Source: Microbotryum silenes-acaulis
Taxonomy: Eukaryota > Basidiomycota > Microbotryomycetes > Microbotryales > Microbotryaceae
Assembly (NCBI GenBank): GCA_003665825.1
Contig: QPFY01000003.1
Location: forward strand, 1,054,001-1,118,000
Direction: 5' to 3'
DNA length: 64,000 bases
Positions within the stretch are counted from its first letter, which is position 1, and each line of letters starts with the position of its first letter. A program made the position numbers and the translations under genes. Below, in pieces: positions 44,284 to 56,763 of the stretch. The notes below the pieces were generated by a model that worked only from the letters and a program-made list of their open reading frames with translations, ran no database searches and was not told where the DNA came from.

Positions 44284-44815
44284 GTTGAACGTGCTGCAAA
44301 AGGTGCTTAGATTGTAGCGTCGAAATGCGAGATCGGTCTAGATATGAACGCAGGATGGTAGGCCGCGGTAAGGATGTCGAGGTTGGCCTCGAGTCGAAAT
44401 CCGGGGAGGAGTGGCATGGACCGGCTGCCGGGACTAGTGCGAACTGCGGAGGCCGAGTGGAGCCAAAGTGGAGGTGGGCGCCGAGCCAGCGACGTGTCCC
44501 GCTCCGGCACCTTTTCGGCACAGCATCTCGCCTTAGCACGAGGTAAGGTACTAGGTACCTCGAACCCCTATGCGGATGTACGTTCGTACTTGTTACAACA
44601 CGACAACACGATTGAAAGACTTGGGACTACCAGGCTAAAAATAGGCAAAAATTCGCACGGGGCGTTCATACCCTCGCTCCGGGCGGCTGGCTCGATGACT
44701 CCATTTCAATCTCCTCATCGTCCCGAGCGCAGAAGCTGTCGTAACTGCACAAGTGCAGAAACATTAAAGTCAGGGCAAGCTCGTACACTTCTATAAGCCA
44801 CAGTCTCGACACTCC
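44284..44815. promoter_or_regulatory. Upstream region of the fumarylacetoacetase gene
   Basis: CCGAGTGGAGC lies at 44453-44463, and GGTGGGCGCCGAG at about 44473-44485. They are partial copies of the cluster motif, about 170-200 bp from the ATG. The rest of the region up to the Mph1 stop shows no gene. Confidence 0.4.
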
Positions 44816-47800
44816 TCACCTCCAATCATCAGGCTGCGACCTCGGCGTCGCCGGCGTAAAAGGCGCCCCTCTCCTATCCGGTCTTGACCTCTGACCAAAC
44901 TTGCCCTGCCCGAAGCCCTCCGGAGGCTGCGTCATCAAACTCTCACGATAAAATTTCGCCTGGGAAGACGAATCCTCCACCTCTTCATCATGTACGAAGC
45001 GCACGTCGTCCGAATTCTCACTCTCGTATTCCTCCGAAGAAGCTTCGGTTCCTGATGCGGAAGAGTTGATGGCTTCGACATCAAAGAGGTTCGATCGAGC
45101 GGCGGTTTTGACGTTCATCTTGGGGCGTTTGATCTTACGAACCCGAGTGGCAGGGGCTTCTGCGGGGTCGGAGTTGGAGTTGTCGTTGTCGTCTGACTTG
45201 AGGTCGTCGGGTCGAGATCGCACGATCCCACGGCGCAGGCGATTGAGTGGTGCACGGGGTGGATCCGTAGCAACGGGAGCACCCGAAGTAAAGACGTTCG
45301 TTGCATTCTTCTTCACGGAAATCCCTCGAGCTCCAGCAAATCCAGGCATGCGAATCGGGGATGACTCGTCAAAGCTATCGAGCTTGGCCCGATCGACATG
45401 GTCGCCGAACTTTTGCACGACGGCACCTTGCAGCAATGCCGTGTCGGAGAGGATGGCGCAGTCCAGATCGTTATCATCGAGCATGACTGAAAAGGACGAA
45501 CTGCTGGGCGGTCGCGGCTGCGGTGGTGGAGTCAGGGCCACAGGTACAGGTGAAGGCGGGGCGGAGGAGATGGCGTTGCTCCTTTTCGTGACAGGCGGCT
45601 GGTAAGATTCGGGGACAATCTCGATATCGGATTCGTCTGATGAAAGTACGCCATAGAGATCCATGGAGACATAGTGCTGAACCTCGGCGACTGGTTTGGG
45701 TGCGATATGGGCCCCAGTCGATCGCTGCGCAGGTGGCTCGAATTGTGCCGATTGCAACGGAAGAGGCGTGGGCCGCCTCTCGATGGCGACAGGCGGCGAG
45801 TCGGGCATAACGACTGGAGACATTTGACGAGGCGTGAGCGACTTGGCACGTGCTGCTGCAAAAGAAGATTCGAGCGATGAATTGGGTAGGTCGGGTAGGT
45901 CAGGCCATTCTGGAGACGTAAGCAGTAACGGAGATGACGTGGGGGGTCGTTGGTCTTGCAAGACGGCCGACGAAAGGATCGGAATGTCGACCTCTGACAG
46001 TGGCAGTGGCTCGTGCCGGAACCGAAGGGGTGTTTGCCCCGGTCTGCGTGCGGGTGGTACCCAAGGCTCGATGTAATTGGGGTTGTACGCCTCCGACATT
46101 TCGGCATGCCATCTATCGAGCGCCTCGGGTTGCGAATCATCGATCGAGGCCGTGGTTCGCAGAATCGACTGCAGCATCTCGTGTCGAGCACCATGACGAG
46201 GGAACTTGTGAGCGTTGGCGTTGCCGATTCGCTCGAGGGGGAACTTGTCCAGGTTTAGTGGACTTAGAGATATGGCCTGACCACCATGAGGGTACCAGCG
46301 CGTGCTCATGTACTGTTCCTCCGATTCGGTGAGCAAAGCGGCTTGCTTGCGCTCGCGCAGCGCTCGGCCCGGTGAGTAAGGTGTCTGTGCTTTCTTCTGT
46401 TCTCCCGCGGTTCGGAAACCCTCGAAAGCACCTTTGGGTATGTTTCGCTTGACGTCCTTGGCGGGGCGGGGGACACGCTCCTTCATACCCAAAGCCCTAC
46501 GATGGTCATTGGCTGACATGAGCAGCCCATCCAAATCGAGCGGCTTGGCCTCGATTGACACCTTGTCGACAATCGGCTTGATGTCGCTCGGAACCAGTCG
46601 TTCACCATCGGCATAGACCTCAAAGACTCGATTCGAGATCAAAGCGTTTTGCACCTCATCGTACTGCTCCTTCGCCTTGTCCCAATTCTTTTCCTCGCGT
46701 CCTTCGGTCATGAGGACGATGATGTGGCCATCTCGTGCGCGACCGGTTCGTCCGACACGCTGCAGCATGCGGATGGGCGACTTGTTGGCTTCGTAGCACA
46801 CGATGAGATCGATCTCGCCAATATCGAGACCCTCCTCGCCGATCGACGAAGCGACGAGCACGTTGTACACACCGTCTTTGAATTTACGGATGGCCTACGG
46901 TGGTGGAGTACTTAAGTCATAGCTTACAGCGACTGCCAACAAGCCCAGGACCGACGACACTCACCTCATTCTGATCCTTCTGGGTCATCCCTTTGCCACC
47001 TTTAGCCGCGGCCTGACCGACGAACCGCGTAGCTTTGATCGTCGGAGCATGCTTGTTCAAGCACATGACGATCTCCTCGACGACAGCGCGATAGTTGCAA
47101 AAGACCATGACTCGCGTCTGCCGAGGCTGGCCCGTCAAGGGTTCGATCTCATTCTCCGCAGCCTTGAAATGGTCCCAGCACATCGAACGCAGTCGTTCCA
47201 TCTTGGGATGACCGACGTACCCCGACCTCGCCGTCAGCGCCTTGACGTCGGCCATAATCTTCCTGAAGTCGGGTTTGGCCGCCAACGTCTTGAACATATG
47301 TTGCATGTCCAAGAGCTTCTCCTCGAATTGTGTCACGCTCTGGATGATGAGGTGTTCCATCGCTGAACTCATGTAGGAGAGCGTTTTGATCATGGGGTAG
47401 AAACGAGCGTTGGCGCCTGTGCCGCCAGGTAGACTGTTGATCTTGCCTCGTGCGAGATTGCATCCAAACGCCGTGATGTATTCCGGTCTCGTCTCGAAGA
47501 GCAACCTCGCTTGGGCCAATGGCCCGATGAAAGGTTGCATCAAAGCAGCCCACCGATCTCGGATGGAGGAGAGTTGAGATCCGAGTGGCATGATGGTGAG
47601 GTCGTACGACTTGTGGTAGATATATTGCTTGATATCGAACGATTGATCGGTTCGGACTTGGATGTTGCAGATCTGTTCCAGGAGGTACATGGTCAGTCAC
47701 CGATTGGCTCAGGTGTGCTTCGAGTTGGCAAACTCACATGCAGATTGTCAATGACTTCTTGCACGGCCTCTCCTTTGGACCCTGGTGTGGCCGTCAACGC

Positions 47801-48886
47801 CAAGATCCGAAAGTGCGGATTCCGGCACATCAAATACCGCACCACACCACAATACGCATAGTCACCACTCGCTCGATGCGCCTCATCCACGACCAAACAC
47901 GTGATATCCCTCGGATCGACGCGACCTTTCCTCAGATCGTTCTCGACTGTTTGTGGGGTACTGTAGATGACTCGTTTTGTTGCCCATCCGATCGACCGTA
48001 GCTTGGGGGTCGTAGAGCCTGTCAACTCGACGCAGTGCTCTTGAGGTATTCCGGTTGCGGAGTGGCACGCGGTAATCTGTTGACGCACGAGCGGTCGTGA
48101 TGGAGCCAGGAAAACGATTTTGCCCCGTGGGAACCAGCGATAAAAGTTGAGCCTGATAAGTTGAGAGGTCAAGAGGTCAGATCACAATCTTCACAGGTCC
48201 GAGTGAGAGGAGTTCGCGAGCGAGACCTACATGACACAAGCGGCGATGAAGGTTTTGCCCAAACCAGTCGGTAAACTAACGAGCGTGTTGTTGAGCAAAG
48301 CGATGTAGACGATGTCGTACTGGTACTTGCGCAGTGGCTTGTCGGCTTGCACGGGGTAGACCCACGTCTTGATCGCTTCTCGATCCGGCTCGCACTTCAT
48401 CGGCAAGGGTGGCGCATGAGGGTCGTAGGTCGTATTGACGAAGAAGGTCGGCTGATTAGGATCATTTTCGTCGTCGTCGTCTTCCAGCACTGACTCGTCG
48501 TCGTCGTCACCCCATCCATTGTACTCTGTCGCCTTTCCTTTACCCTTCCCTTTGGTCTTGTAACCAGCCGCTTTTCGAGCCACAGCAGCATTCTTCTTAC
48601 TCCATCCATGCTTGGCAAACATCTCCCTATCCCACACCTTGACCGGCTTGACCTTGGCCGCATCGAACGCCCCTTGCCGAGTCGTCGAAGCATGCTGGGG
48701 TCGAAGATTCTTTTGCGCGGCTGGAGGAGCAGCAACGATGGGTTCTCCAAAGAGGTTGCGTTGGGTCAAAGCTGAGGCGTTGACGCTTGTTCTGGGCGGA
48801 AGTTTGAGTCCAGTTGCGTAGGCGATCTCGAGCTGGTTCAGTTCGTCCAGGCCATCGTCATCAAAGTGGAAGCTGTCGGACGACAT
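44816..48886 (-). CDS. MPH1: Mph1/FANCM-type DEAH DNA helicase
   Basis: Predicted 1285-aa fork-remodelling helicase of the Mph1/FANCM family, which dissociates D-loops and reverses stalled forks. Exons are 48231-48886, 47738-48152, 46965-47672 and 44816-46894. The N-terminus [16 protein letters not shown] is acidic. Motif [17 protein letters not shown] is near 208, motif [16 protein letters not shown] near 308, motif [11 protein letters not shown], and motif [16 protein letters not shown] near 638. The insert domain between the two RecA lobes ([20 protein letters not shown] to the [13 protein letters not shown] block) is as expected. The C-terminal 550 residues are Pro/Ser/Asp-rich and disordered, with a short basic MHF-interaction-like zone not identified. 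It marks the right edge of the catabolic cluster. Confidence 0.93.
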
Positions 48887-49571
48887 CCAAGCTGGGGCGA
48901 AAGAGAGGAGACCAATCGGGGGCGATCGTTGCAAGAGAGAGAGAGAGAAGTGCCGAACGAACCAGCCCAAGGCTGACGGAGGTTGAGCCTGATCGAGGGA
49001 GTGGTATCCAAATCGTCTTGAAACCACAAGTCAATCCCAACACCGAGGGTGAGCTCCGAGGGGGGAATCAATGTCAATCAACGAAGCTCGACTAGGGGAG
49101 TGTTCGCCCAGGGGCCGATTAGCGTGTGTAGAAGATGACGCTGTAGCAGGTCAATGACGTACGTCTGGTAGTATGATGGATGACCGACAGCGAACGCAGC
49201 CGCAGCTACATCAAGACCGCGGGCGGTGGCGAGAAGGAGAGGTTGGGAAACGGTGCGACGTGCAGTCACGTCCTCGTCACGTCGAGCGATGACTTGGCCG
49301 ACCCGCAGCGCGCGCGCACGGACCGGTTTTCTCGGCAACGTCGCGCCTCGATCTTCTGGAGGAGGGTGATGGCCATTTCCAGTGGCGTGTGGATTTATAA
49401 GGCTGAGATGACCGCTCTCTGACAGTCTGACCTCAAGCTGGAACAAGCTAAGCTGGCTTGCCAACTCCAAGTCACAAGCTGGGAAAATGATATTGAGGTG
49501 TGGTCCCCCTCAGTCACATCGGTATCACCTATATGTAGGTCCCCCTCTGCATGCATTACAACAGCACCTCC
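48887..49571. other. Intergenic region between Mph1 start and NXT1 end
   Basis: The stretch is 685 bp and should contain the Mph1 promoter and the NXT1 3' end. No convincing gene is visible. A GAGAGAGAGAGA run lies near 48937-48950. Confidence 0.5.
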
Positions 49572-50267
49572 TCAAACGAATCTTAACGAATCGGCCTGTA
49601 TCCGGTATCCAGGATCACGCGGCACAGCAGGATCGCCGATCGGGTCCCAAACGAGGATGAGCGCTTGCGAGAACACGCGCGGTAACCAATCGTAGTCCTT
49701 CGAGTGAGGTGTCGCTGTGTTGGGTGGGTTGGTTCCGTGGGTCACCTGGTGTGTAGGAGAGGGCAGTCAGTAGTGAGTGCATCGTGGGTTCGTGCCTTCT
49801 GTCTCGGATACTGACCTGACCCGTTACGGAAAGAACGAGAGAAGGGGGTCCTATCGATGTAGAGCCTGCAGGGGGAGGATAACACCGGAGAATCAGCACA
49901 TGCTTTTTGAATGTACCAGTCCCACGCACGCACGCACCAGCAACAGGTTGACAATCGAACGACTGCACCTCGTGCTTGCTGACGGGTAACCTCGTCGCGA
50001 AAGCGGCCAGGTCACTCGCCGGTATCGGGTTCCCATTCCATGTGATCCTCGCTGTTGGGTGGTAGAGCTTGCACACCGCTTTGGGCCGTTTGGTAGGATC
50101 GAGGTCTTGGGCGGAGTAGTAAGCCTATGCGAGAGGAGAATGTCTCGAATTAGTTGAGGCTCGCATCTAAGCCGACCGAACAATAGACTGACCTTGACGA
50201 ATCCTTCCGCCACGACCGCAGCAGCTTGGATCGCTTCCCCGGCCGATGTCGACGCGTTGGCTTGCAT
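49572..50267 (-). CDS. NXT1/p15 NTF2-like mRNA export factor
   Basis: Predicted 161-aa NTF2-fold protein matching NXT1 (p15), the partner of the mRNA export receptor NXF1/Mex67. Exons are 50193-50267, 49938-50124, 49816-49865 and 49572-49745. Landmarks are EGFVKAYYSAQD, LYHPTARITWNGNPI, LPVSKHEVQSFDCQPVAG, SLVLSVTGQVTHG, FSQALILVWDP and the C-terminal GYRIQADSLRFV. Two introns begin GTCAGT and one GTGCGT. In many fungi Mex67 uses Mtr2 instead, but basidiomycetes and animals often keep p15. It is divergent from the sterol transporter gene. Confidence 0.88.
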
Positions 50268-50831
50268 TGAATGCAGGTGTCGGTGGGTGAGCCCTCGAGC
50301 TGCCGAAAGATGGAGGAGAGAGGGCTGTGCTGACGAGCCTCCGTCGACGATCATTCACGGCGCGCACGCTCCGCCGAAATGGTGGTCCGTGCGAGCGCAC
50401 CGGCGTAGTGCCAGCATCATGCCATTCGATGGATATTCACCTGTCCACGCGTTTTTCTCTTCTTCCAGTCGAGTCCGAAGGCAAAAGGGGCTTGCAGGTA
50501 GGGCGGTGGCGGTGCTTGAGGCATAGCCAAGACACTAAACATGAGTCGACTAGTAATTTTCAAGGGGTGGGGTCCGAGCTCAGAACGCGAAATGTAATCA
50601 GTCATCAAGCGGGTAAGCGGACGACGCACTTGCGATGACGATGAGATGCGCGAGCTCAACCGCCGGGAGCTCCTGGAACGTCGAGCCCACACGACCGGCC
50701 GATTGCGCTCTTGCAACAGCGCCTTCGCCTTTCGCACCTGCACAGACAACCTCCCTCGACGTGGTACAAAGTGTCGATTGGCTCTACACGTCTCTCGCTT
50801 TTCGTCAAACCTGCACAGACGCTACTGAGGC
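50268..50831. promoter_or_regulatory. Divergent promoter region of NXT1 and the sterol transporter gene
   Basis: This 564-bp region separates two start codons pointing outwards. I see no TATA box or strong repeat. Confidence 0.45.
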
Positions 50832-53800
50832 ATGCTGTCCCGACTGAGGCGGCGGTCCGCGTCGGGCACCACGCCCGAGCGCCAACAGATGTCGTCGTCG
50901 AGCGGTGCTACGTCGTCGAATGGCACGGGCTCCGGCGTCTCACCGTTACTGGGACCGCCGCGCTACGACGACGACGAAAGCCCTTACAGTCCAACTTGGA
51001 ACGAGGAACAATCGATGTCGTCGAGCTCGTTGTCCTCGCCGACCACGTCATTACGACGACCGCAACACTTGGACGTCAGTCACCTCGGCGGCACCGATCA
51101 CTCGCCGAGCGGTGCTGCCAGCCCCGGCGGCCCCCACTCGAGCACCACCAGCCCCGCCGGCAGCAGCTCGGCTTCGATGCTGGCGAGATCCCCGTCCTCA
51201 GCCTCGTCGACGCGGGGCAAGTACTCGCTGCCGTCAGCCGGCTCATCGCCACCACCGCCGAACATGCCCCGTCGCAAGTCACGCAGTGGGTCCGTCTCGT
51301 CCTACGTCGAAGTAGGCACCCCATCGCCCGTCGCGTCCAGTTCGGCAGCGGCAGCGGCAGCAAACGCCGCAGCGGCCTCTCAACAGGGTCGCTCGACCTC
51401 GCGCACCTTTGTACCGGGCAAAACCAAGGGAGCGTCCAACCGATACCTCGTCGTCAACAAGACTACCGCCGTCGACGAGAGCCTCGACAACTTTGGGTCC
51501 GGTAGTCTCTCCCTCGACCATTTGACCGGCGGCACGTCAGACCCAGCCGCCCTCGCAACGGGCGGCGCGACCTGGGTCGCTCGAGCCCCCGAACTAATCA
51601 GCCTCGACGTCGGAGCCAACCCTGGCGCGCCCGGCGATCCGTCCCGACTATCCCAATCGTCAAGCGAGGACAACATCAGGACACCCATGCCAGGCGATGG
51701 TCCGACGAGTCAGCCCGATGCTTACTTTGGCGTCGCTGCACCCGTCGAACAGAGGCCCCATTCGGTGCCGAGTTCGGCCACTGCCTCACCCGTCGTACTC
51801 CCCAACGGCGGCGCTCCCTTCAACCTTGACAGGCTACTACCACTCCCTGCGAGTGAACCCAGCTTCCTGCCCCCCGCCGAACGTCGTGGGAGGGCAAGAT
51901 CCCACACCACCTCCGAGGCACCCCCACCTTTCGCGAATCGGCCTTCGACCGGCATCGACACCAATCTCACCCACGGTCTACCTCCCTCGTCCCTCTCGGC
52001 TCGACCCAACATGGAGACAACACCGAGAAACTCTGTCATGATGCCCAACCCCGTTCCCGCAGCCGATCAGGCGGCAGCCGCAATTGAGAAACGACCGACC
52101 AGTCGAAGTTCCTCCGTGACTTCGAGCGATACTTCCAGACCTGCCCTGCTGCGACCGCCACTGCAATCTTCTCCCACCTCTTCGATCAAGTTGAAGCGAC
52201 AAAAGTCGGCCCAGGGGATTGCAGGGGCTATCGCAGTTTCGGGGATGGCACTCGCTGCCACGGGGACAGGTTTCCGACAAGCGGGGTCGCTTTCTCGGAC
52301 CTCAACCCGCACCTCCTTCGAGGACAGAGGTTCGGGCGCAGAATCGGACGGTGGCGTGTCGACTGGGGGTGGGGATCAGTACGCGAATGGCTTCAGTCTG
52401 GGCGATTATGAGGATGCGATGACGAGCTTGGGCACGGGTTATGCAGTGGCGAGTTCGAAGCGTAATGCCGAGTTCCACCAGCTCTTCAAGAATATACCCG
52501 ATGACGACTATTTGATCGAAGGTGAGTGCTGGGAAGGAACAAAACTCTTTTGCCTGACGAGGATGCTGACTTGTGCCCTCTTTGCAGACTACGGCTGTGC
52601 CCTCCAACGCGAGATCTTGATCCAGGGTCGTCTCTACATCTCGGAACACCACATCTCCTTCAACGCCAACATATTCGGCTGGGTCACCTCGCACACCCTC
52701 CCGTTCGCCGAAATTGTAAGCATCGAAAAACGAACGACGGCGTACGTCATCCCGAACGCAATCCAGATCGTGACCCTGCACGCTCGACATACATTCGCTT
52801 CGTTCCTCTCCCGTGACTCGACCTATGATCTCATCTGCAACATCTGGCGTATGATCCATCCCGTCGTCCCTCCTTCGGCGGCCTTGCCCGATTCTGCGGA
52901 TCGAGCGGGCTCCGTTCATCATGACTCCGACGAAGACGAGGTCGACGATGATGGATCACAACCTACCAAGAAGAGTGGCAAGCGAAGGCTAAGGGGATTG
53001 AGGAGACGTGGAGGAACGAACGAGGAGAGGAAAGGTGATGCGGTCGCTTCGACGAACTCCGGTGTGACCTCGACGCACGTGAACGGATCAACGAGTCGGA
53101 TGGTCAACCCTTCTTCTTCGAGTCCGGGAGGACCTGGCGGACCTTCCAAACCGGCTGCGGTGTTGCATGCTGTGACGACGGACAGGTGTCCTACGCACAA
53201 GGACTTGAAGGAGGTTTGCATGGACGTTGTGTTCCCGTCTGCGCCGGAGAAGATCTACAACCTCATGTTCACGAGCGGTTTCATGAGGGCATTCTGGACG
53301 GAGAACCAAAAGTTGATGGGTAAGAGAGAGTTTTACCCTGATGTCTGCCCAGTACGTCATTGACTCGCTGCTGTTCGCATCTTCCGCAGACCTACAAATC
53401 TCCGATTGGGCCCCCGAAAAATCCGATTCGAACCTCCTCGCCCGCAACCTATCCTACATTAAACCCCTATCAGCCCCAATCGGTCCCAAGCAAACGAAAT
53501 GCATGATCCTCGACGAGACGGCGCACGTCGATTTCGATGATTACGTCTGCGTCATTACGACGACGAGGACGCCGGACGTGCCGAGTGGTGGATCTTTTGC
53601 GGTCAAGACGAGGACTAGCATGACGTGGGCGAGGAATAACTCGTGTAGGGTCGTTGTGACGACGGGCGTGGTGTGGACGGGTAGGAGTATGCTCAAAGGT
53701 ACGTTTGGCTCCTCTACTCGCTAATGAGGCCGTTAGGCGCAGTCTCTGACCCTCAACGATACCCTTTCTTTCTACGATAGGTATCATCGAGCGATCCTGC

Positions 53801-54520
53801 ATCGAAGGTCAAAAGACGTATCACGTTGATCTAGAGAACGCAATGCGCGCCTACATCCAACTACACCGCTCCGAGTTCCTCGAAGAAGGCCAAGAACCCA
53901 TCTCGTCCTTGGTGACGGAAAATGAAAACAACGACGCCCAGCGGATGGACCAAGATGAGAGTGACAAAGACGACGACGCGAATGAAAAGATCGGTTCGGC
54001 TCATCGTCGGAAATCGAGGGCTGCTTCGATGGGTGGGGTTTGGGGCATCATTACCGATGCGTTCTCGGACTTGACTGGTGGAGGAGCACGATCATCTGGG
54101 GGCGGTCTCTCACCTACTTCGCTCATTCTCGCGTTAGTGATCCTCATTCTCGTCCTTTCGAACCTATGGACCCTCTCTAGTCGACCCCGATCGACCTCCC
54201 CCTCCCTTTCCCCCGGCTCTCGAAGAAGTTCCGCCCGTTCCTCCCCTTCAACAGGCCACGACCAAACCCCCGACCAAATCGCCGATGCCATACGTGACGT
54301 ATTACGAGACTATCTCGCCTCTCTACCCAGTCGCGAATACGCCCCTAACGATGCGACGACTTTACCCGTGTCGGAGGAGGACTCGTCGAAGGAGGATGGT
54401 ATCGAGGCTCCTTCGAAAACGGATAAGGCTTGTGCGCCGAGGGAGACGGCAGATATTGGGCAGATTTTGGATGGGTTGCAGGTGAGGTTAGATGAGATGA
54501 AGTTGAAGTTGAAGGGGTAG
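50832..54520 (+). CDS. Lam/Ysp2-type sterol transfer protein (GRAM + VASt + TM)
   Basis: Predicted 1156-aa protein of the LAM/GRAMD1 family, ER-anchored proteins that move sterol from the plasma membrane at membrane contact sites. Exons are 50832-52521, 52588-53319, 53390-53698 and 53781-54520. About 530 residues of Ser/Pro-rich disordered N-terminus precede the GRAM domain (about 541-655: NAEFHQLFKNIPDDDYLIEDYG, ISEHHISFNANIFGW, IEKRTTAYVIPNAIQI). The VASt domain runs from about 770 to 940 (EVCMDVVFPSAPEKIYNLMF, ISDWAPEKSD, KTYHVDLENAMRAYIQLH). One transmembrane helix lies near 1020-1045 (LILALVILILVLSNLW), with a short coiled-coil end. The layout and order are those of Lam proteins. There is no BAR or PH domain at the N-terminus, unlike Sip3. 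Confidence 0.92.
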
Positions 54521-54984
54521 GTCGAGGGGAAGTTTTCGTCTTTTTTTAATTTACGGATCGGCGGAGTAATGGTCGCGCAGCAGTGTTTCTTTTTTCAAGT
54601 TCGCATCCTCTATTCTATATTCCCACGTTTTACGACTCTTAAAAAGCACTCCTCTGCATTGATCCGTTTCTTCGTCGAGGGAGTCCTCACCGCAGACTGC
54701 TGTGTTTGACTCTGGGAGGGCTTTTCGAGATGACTCATGAACTTTGTCAGGCGCACTTTGTAGAAGGATGCTCCGCGCAGCCTGAAGACGAGCACATTCG
54801 TCGACCAGAGGAAGCCTCCAGAGTCTGAGGCATACTTCGGATCGCAGAACGCTGAAGCGATTAGCAAAGAACAAGGTATGATTACACTACAAGCACACTG
54901 GTCGGGGGGACCTATGAAAAGACTGCGTAGACAGAGCGAAAAGTACGGGTTCGCCAATGGTAGAGTAGTAGGTTTCGTCCGGGT
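54521..54984. other. Convergent gap between the sterol transporter and NOP10
   Basis: This 464-bp region holds both 3' ends. No gene or repeat is evident. Confidence 0.5.
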
Positions 54985-55571
54985 TTAAAGCGGCTTGGCG
55001 GGGAGTTGGGTGAGGAGACTGTGGGACGACGAGATGGGATCGGTCAGAGTCTTTCTTGGAGGCGGAATGTAGAGAGGGGGCATGGCTTACATGCCGACTG
55101 TGGTTGTCACGACGCCAGGCCAAGAGAAGAGGGGAAACGACAGGAAGAGAATCGTCAGTTACGGTCTCTCATGCACATCGATCACGGCCATGCCGGCTCA
55201 AAAACTGACAGCGCTTCTTGATCGTAACGCGATGCCTCGAGAACTTGTCGTCGGGCGAGAAACGGGCTGTAGGGGGTGTGGGAAGGCATCATCGTCAGCT
55301 CCCGATCCAGGACGGAAGCTGAGCCCAATCCAATCGTTCCGGGAGACGTACCAGGGTGAGCGGACTTTGTCATCTTGCCATCTGCTGTTGTCTTTTTCAG
55401 CGAGTAGAGCCGTGTGCCATCGGCGTTGAGCGAGTACATGAGATGCACTGCAGAGAGGGGCGAGGGCGAGAACGCGCAGAGGGCGGGCAAGGGAGGGGAG
55501 CGTCAGCGAGAGCGAGAGCACTTCCCCCAAAGCAAACAGAGTGTTCGAACTGGGTTTATGCAGTACTCACT
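54985..55571 (-). CDS. NOP10: NOP10, H/ACA snoRNP subunit, with split ATG and 7-nt microexon
   Basis: Predicted 64-aa Nop10, the small zinc-ribbon-like subunit of H/ACA snoRNPs that guide rRNA pseudouridylation and also bind telomerase RNA. Coding pieces are 55571 (the A of ATG), 55352-55447, 55210-55266, 55091-55097 and 54985-55018. The protein starts [19 protein letters not shown], continues [19 protein letters not shown] and ends [16 protein letters not shown], matching the family over its full length. The start codon is interrupted by a 123-nt intron (CA|GTGAGT ... CTGCAG|TG). The 7-nt exon TCGGCAT is needed to restore the conserved KKRFG; without it the frame breaks. Flanking signals are GTCAGT, CCACAG, GTAAGC and CCCACAG. 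Length equals human NOP10. The 5' UTR continues to the right of 55571. Confidence 0.9.
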
Positions 55572-56118
55572 GGCTGATGTAGGTCAAGACGACTGGAGGT
55601 GGGACGGGAGGGGTAAGCAGCGACAAAGAGCCCCTCGACCGCGGCGGAGGTTGGCCGCTCGCCGCATTGCGAAGATGACTCCGCGAGACTCCGCGCTGGC
55701 GGGATTTTTGAGCTCGGACCTCTTGATGCGGGTAATGCGCATTACTAATTTGCTATTCGCTGCTCACCGACGTTGGAGTGAGCCCCTCCCTGTCCCCTTC
55801 TCTCACGCATACCCACCAGACTCGGTCCTGTGCTCTCCCCAAATTCAACGATATGGTACCTACTTACGGAGCAGATCGGTACGTCAGGCTCATCCCCTCA
55901 AGCTCCATGATGGCGAATAGGGCCTGAGTTCCACCTGAGCGTATGCTGCCAATCCTTTCTTTCGGGTGCATCCGCTGTGTTAGCTTTCAACGTGAGATCA
56001 AGCTCAAGACGAGATCCAAAGGGTGAGTAATCCCAGAAAAGACCTTCTACGCGACCTACCCCTTTTGGTCGCCACTTCACAGACTGTCGGACCCTACTGC
56101 ACTCGGACTAACACGACG
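55572..56118. promoter_or_regulatory. Divergent promoter region of NOP10 and the YjbQ-type gene
   Basis: This 547-bp region lies between two outward starts. It contains the non-coding part of NOP10 exon 1. I see no other gene. Confidence 0.45.
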
Positions 56119-56763
56119 ATGACGTCGTCACTCGTGCGTACCGTTCTTTTCACCCATAGCTGCCACCTCGTCACGAACGAAATCATGGCACAAATCGAAG
56201 AAGGCGTCAAGAATACCAAAGTGAGTATCATATCTCCGCAACAAAGTTCTGCATCCCCTTGCCATTCGAAGCTCCAGCAAACTCGTCCCTCAATTCCTGG
56301 CACAGGTCGGCATCCTCCACCTCTTCCTGCAACACACTTCCGCCGCGCTTTCCTTGAACGAGAATGCAAGTCAATCTACTAAACTCAAACAACCCAGAAA
56401 TTCCAGAAACTAAACACCTGCTCACCCTCTTCCGTAGTGCGATCCCGACGTGCGAACGGACATGGACATGTGTCTCGACAAGATCGTGCCCGAATCTCTG
56501 CCCTGGGAGCACGTCGATGAAGGACCGGACGATTCCGTCTCGCATTCGAAATCCTCCCTCATAGGTGCGAGCGTACAGATCCCGATCATGAATGGGAGAC
56601 TGGCGTTAGGGACGTGGCAGGTCAGTTATGAGAGTGTTTCTGAAAAGAGTGGTGGGCAGGCGAAGAGCTGATCGGGAAATTTTGTGTACGCTTTCAGGGC
56701 ATCTACTTACTCGAGTTTAGGAAGTTGCCTCATTCGAGGAGGATCGTCGCGACCATTCTTTGA
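56119..56763 (+). CDS. YjbQ/UPF0047 family protein
   Basis: Predicted 136-aa protein of the YjbQ/UPF0047 family, found in all domains of life; some members show weak thiamine-phosphate synthase activity, but the cellular role is unsettled. Exons are 56119-56220, 56306-56365, 56438-56620 and 56698-56763. Conserved elements are [63 protein letters not shown] and [18 protein letters not shown]. The conserved histidines of the presumed metal site (CHLVT, QHTSA and WEH) are all present. Intron 2 fits only as GC-AG (AAT|GCAAGT), giving [11 protein letters not shown]; intron 3 uses GTCAGT. The length is normal for the family. The N-terminus is slightly shorter than bacterial members. Confidence 0.88.
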
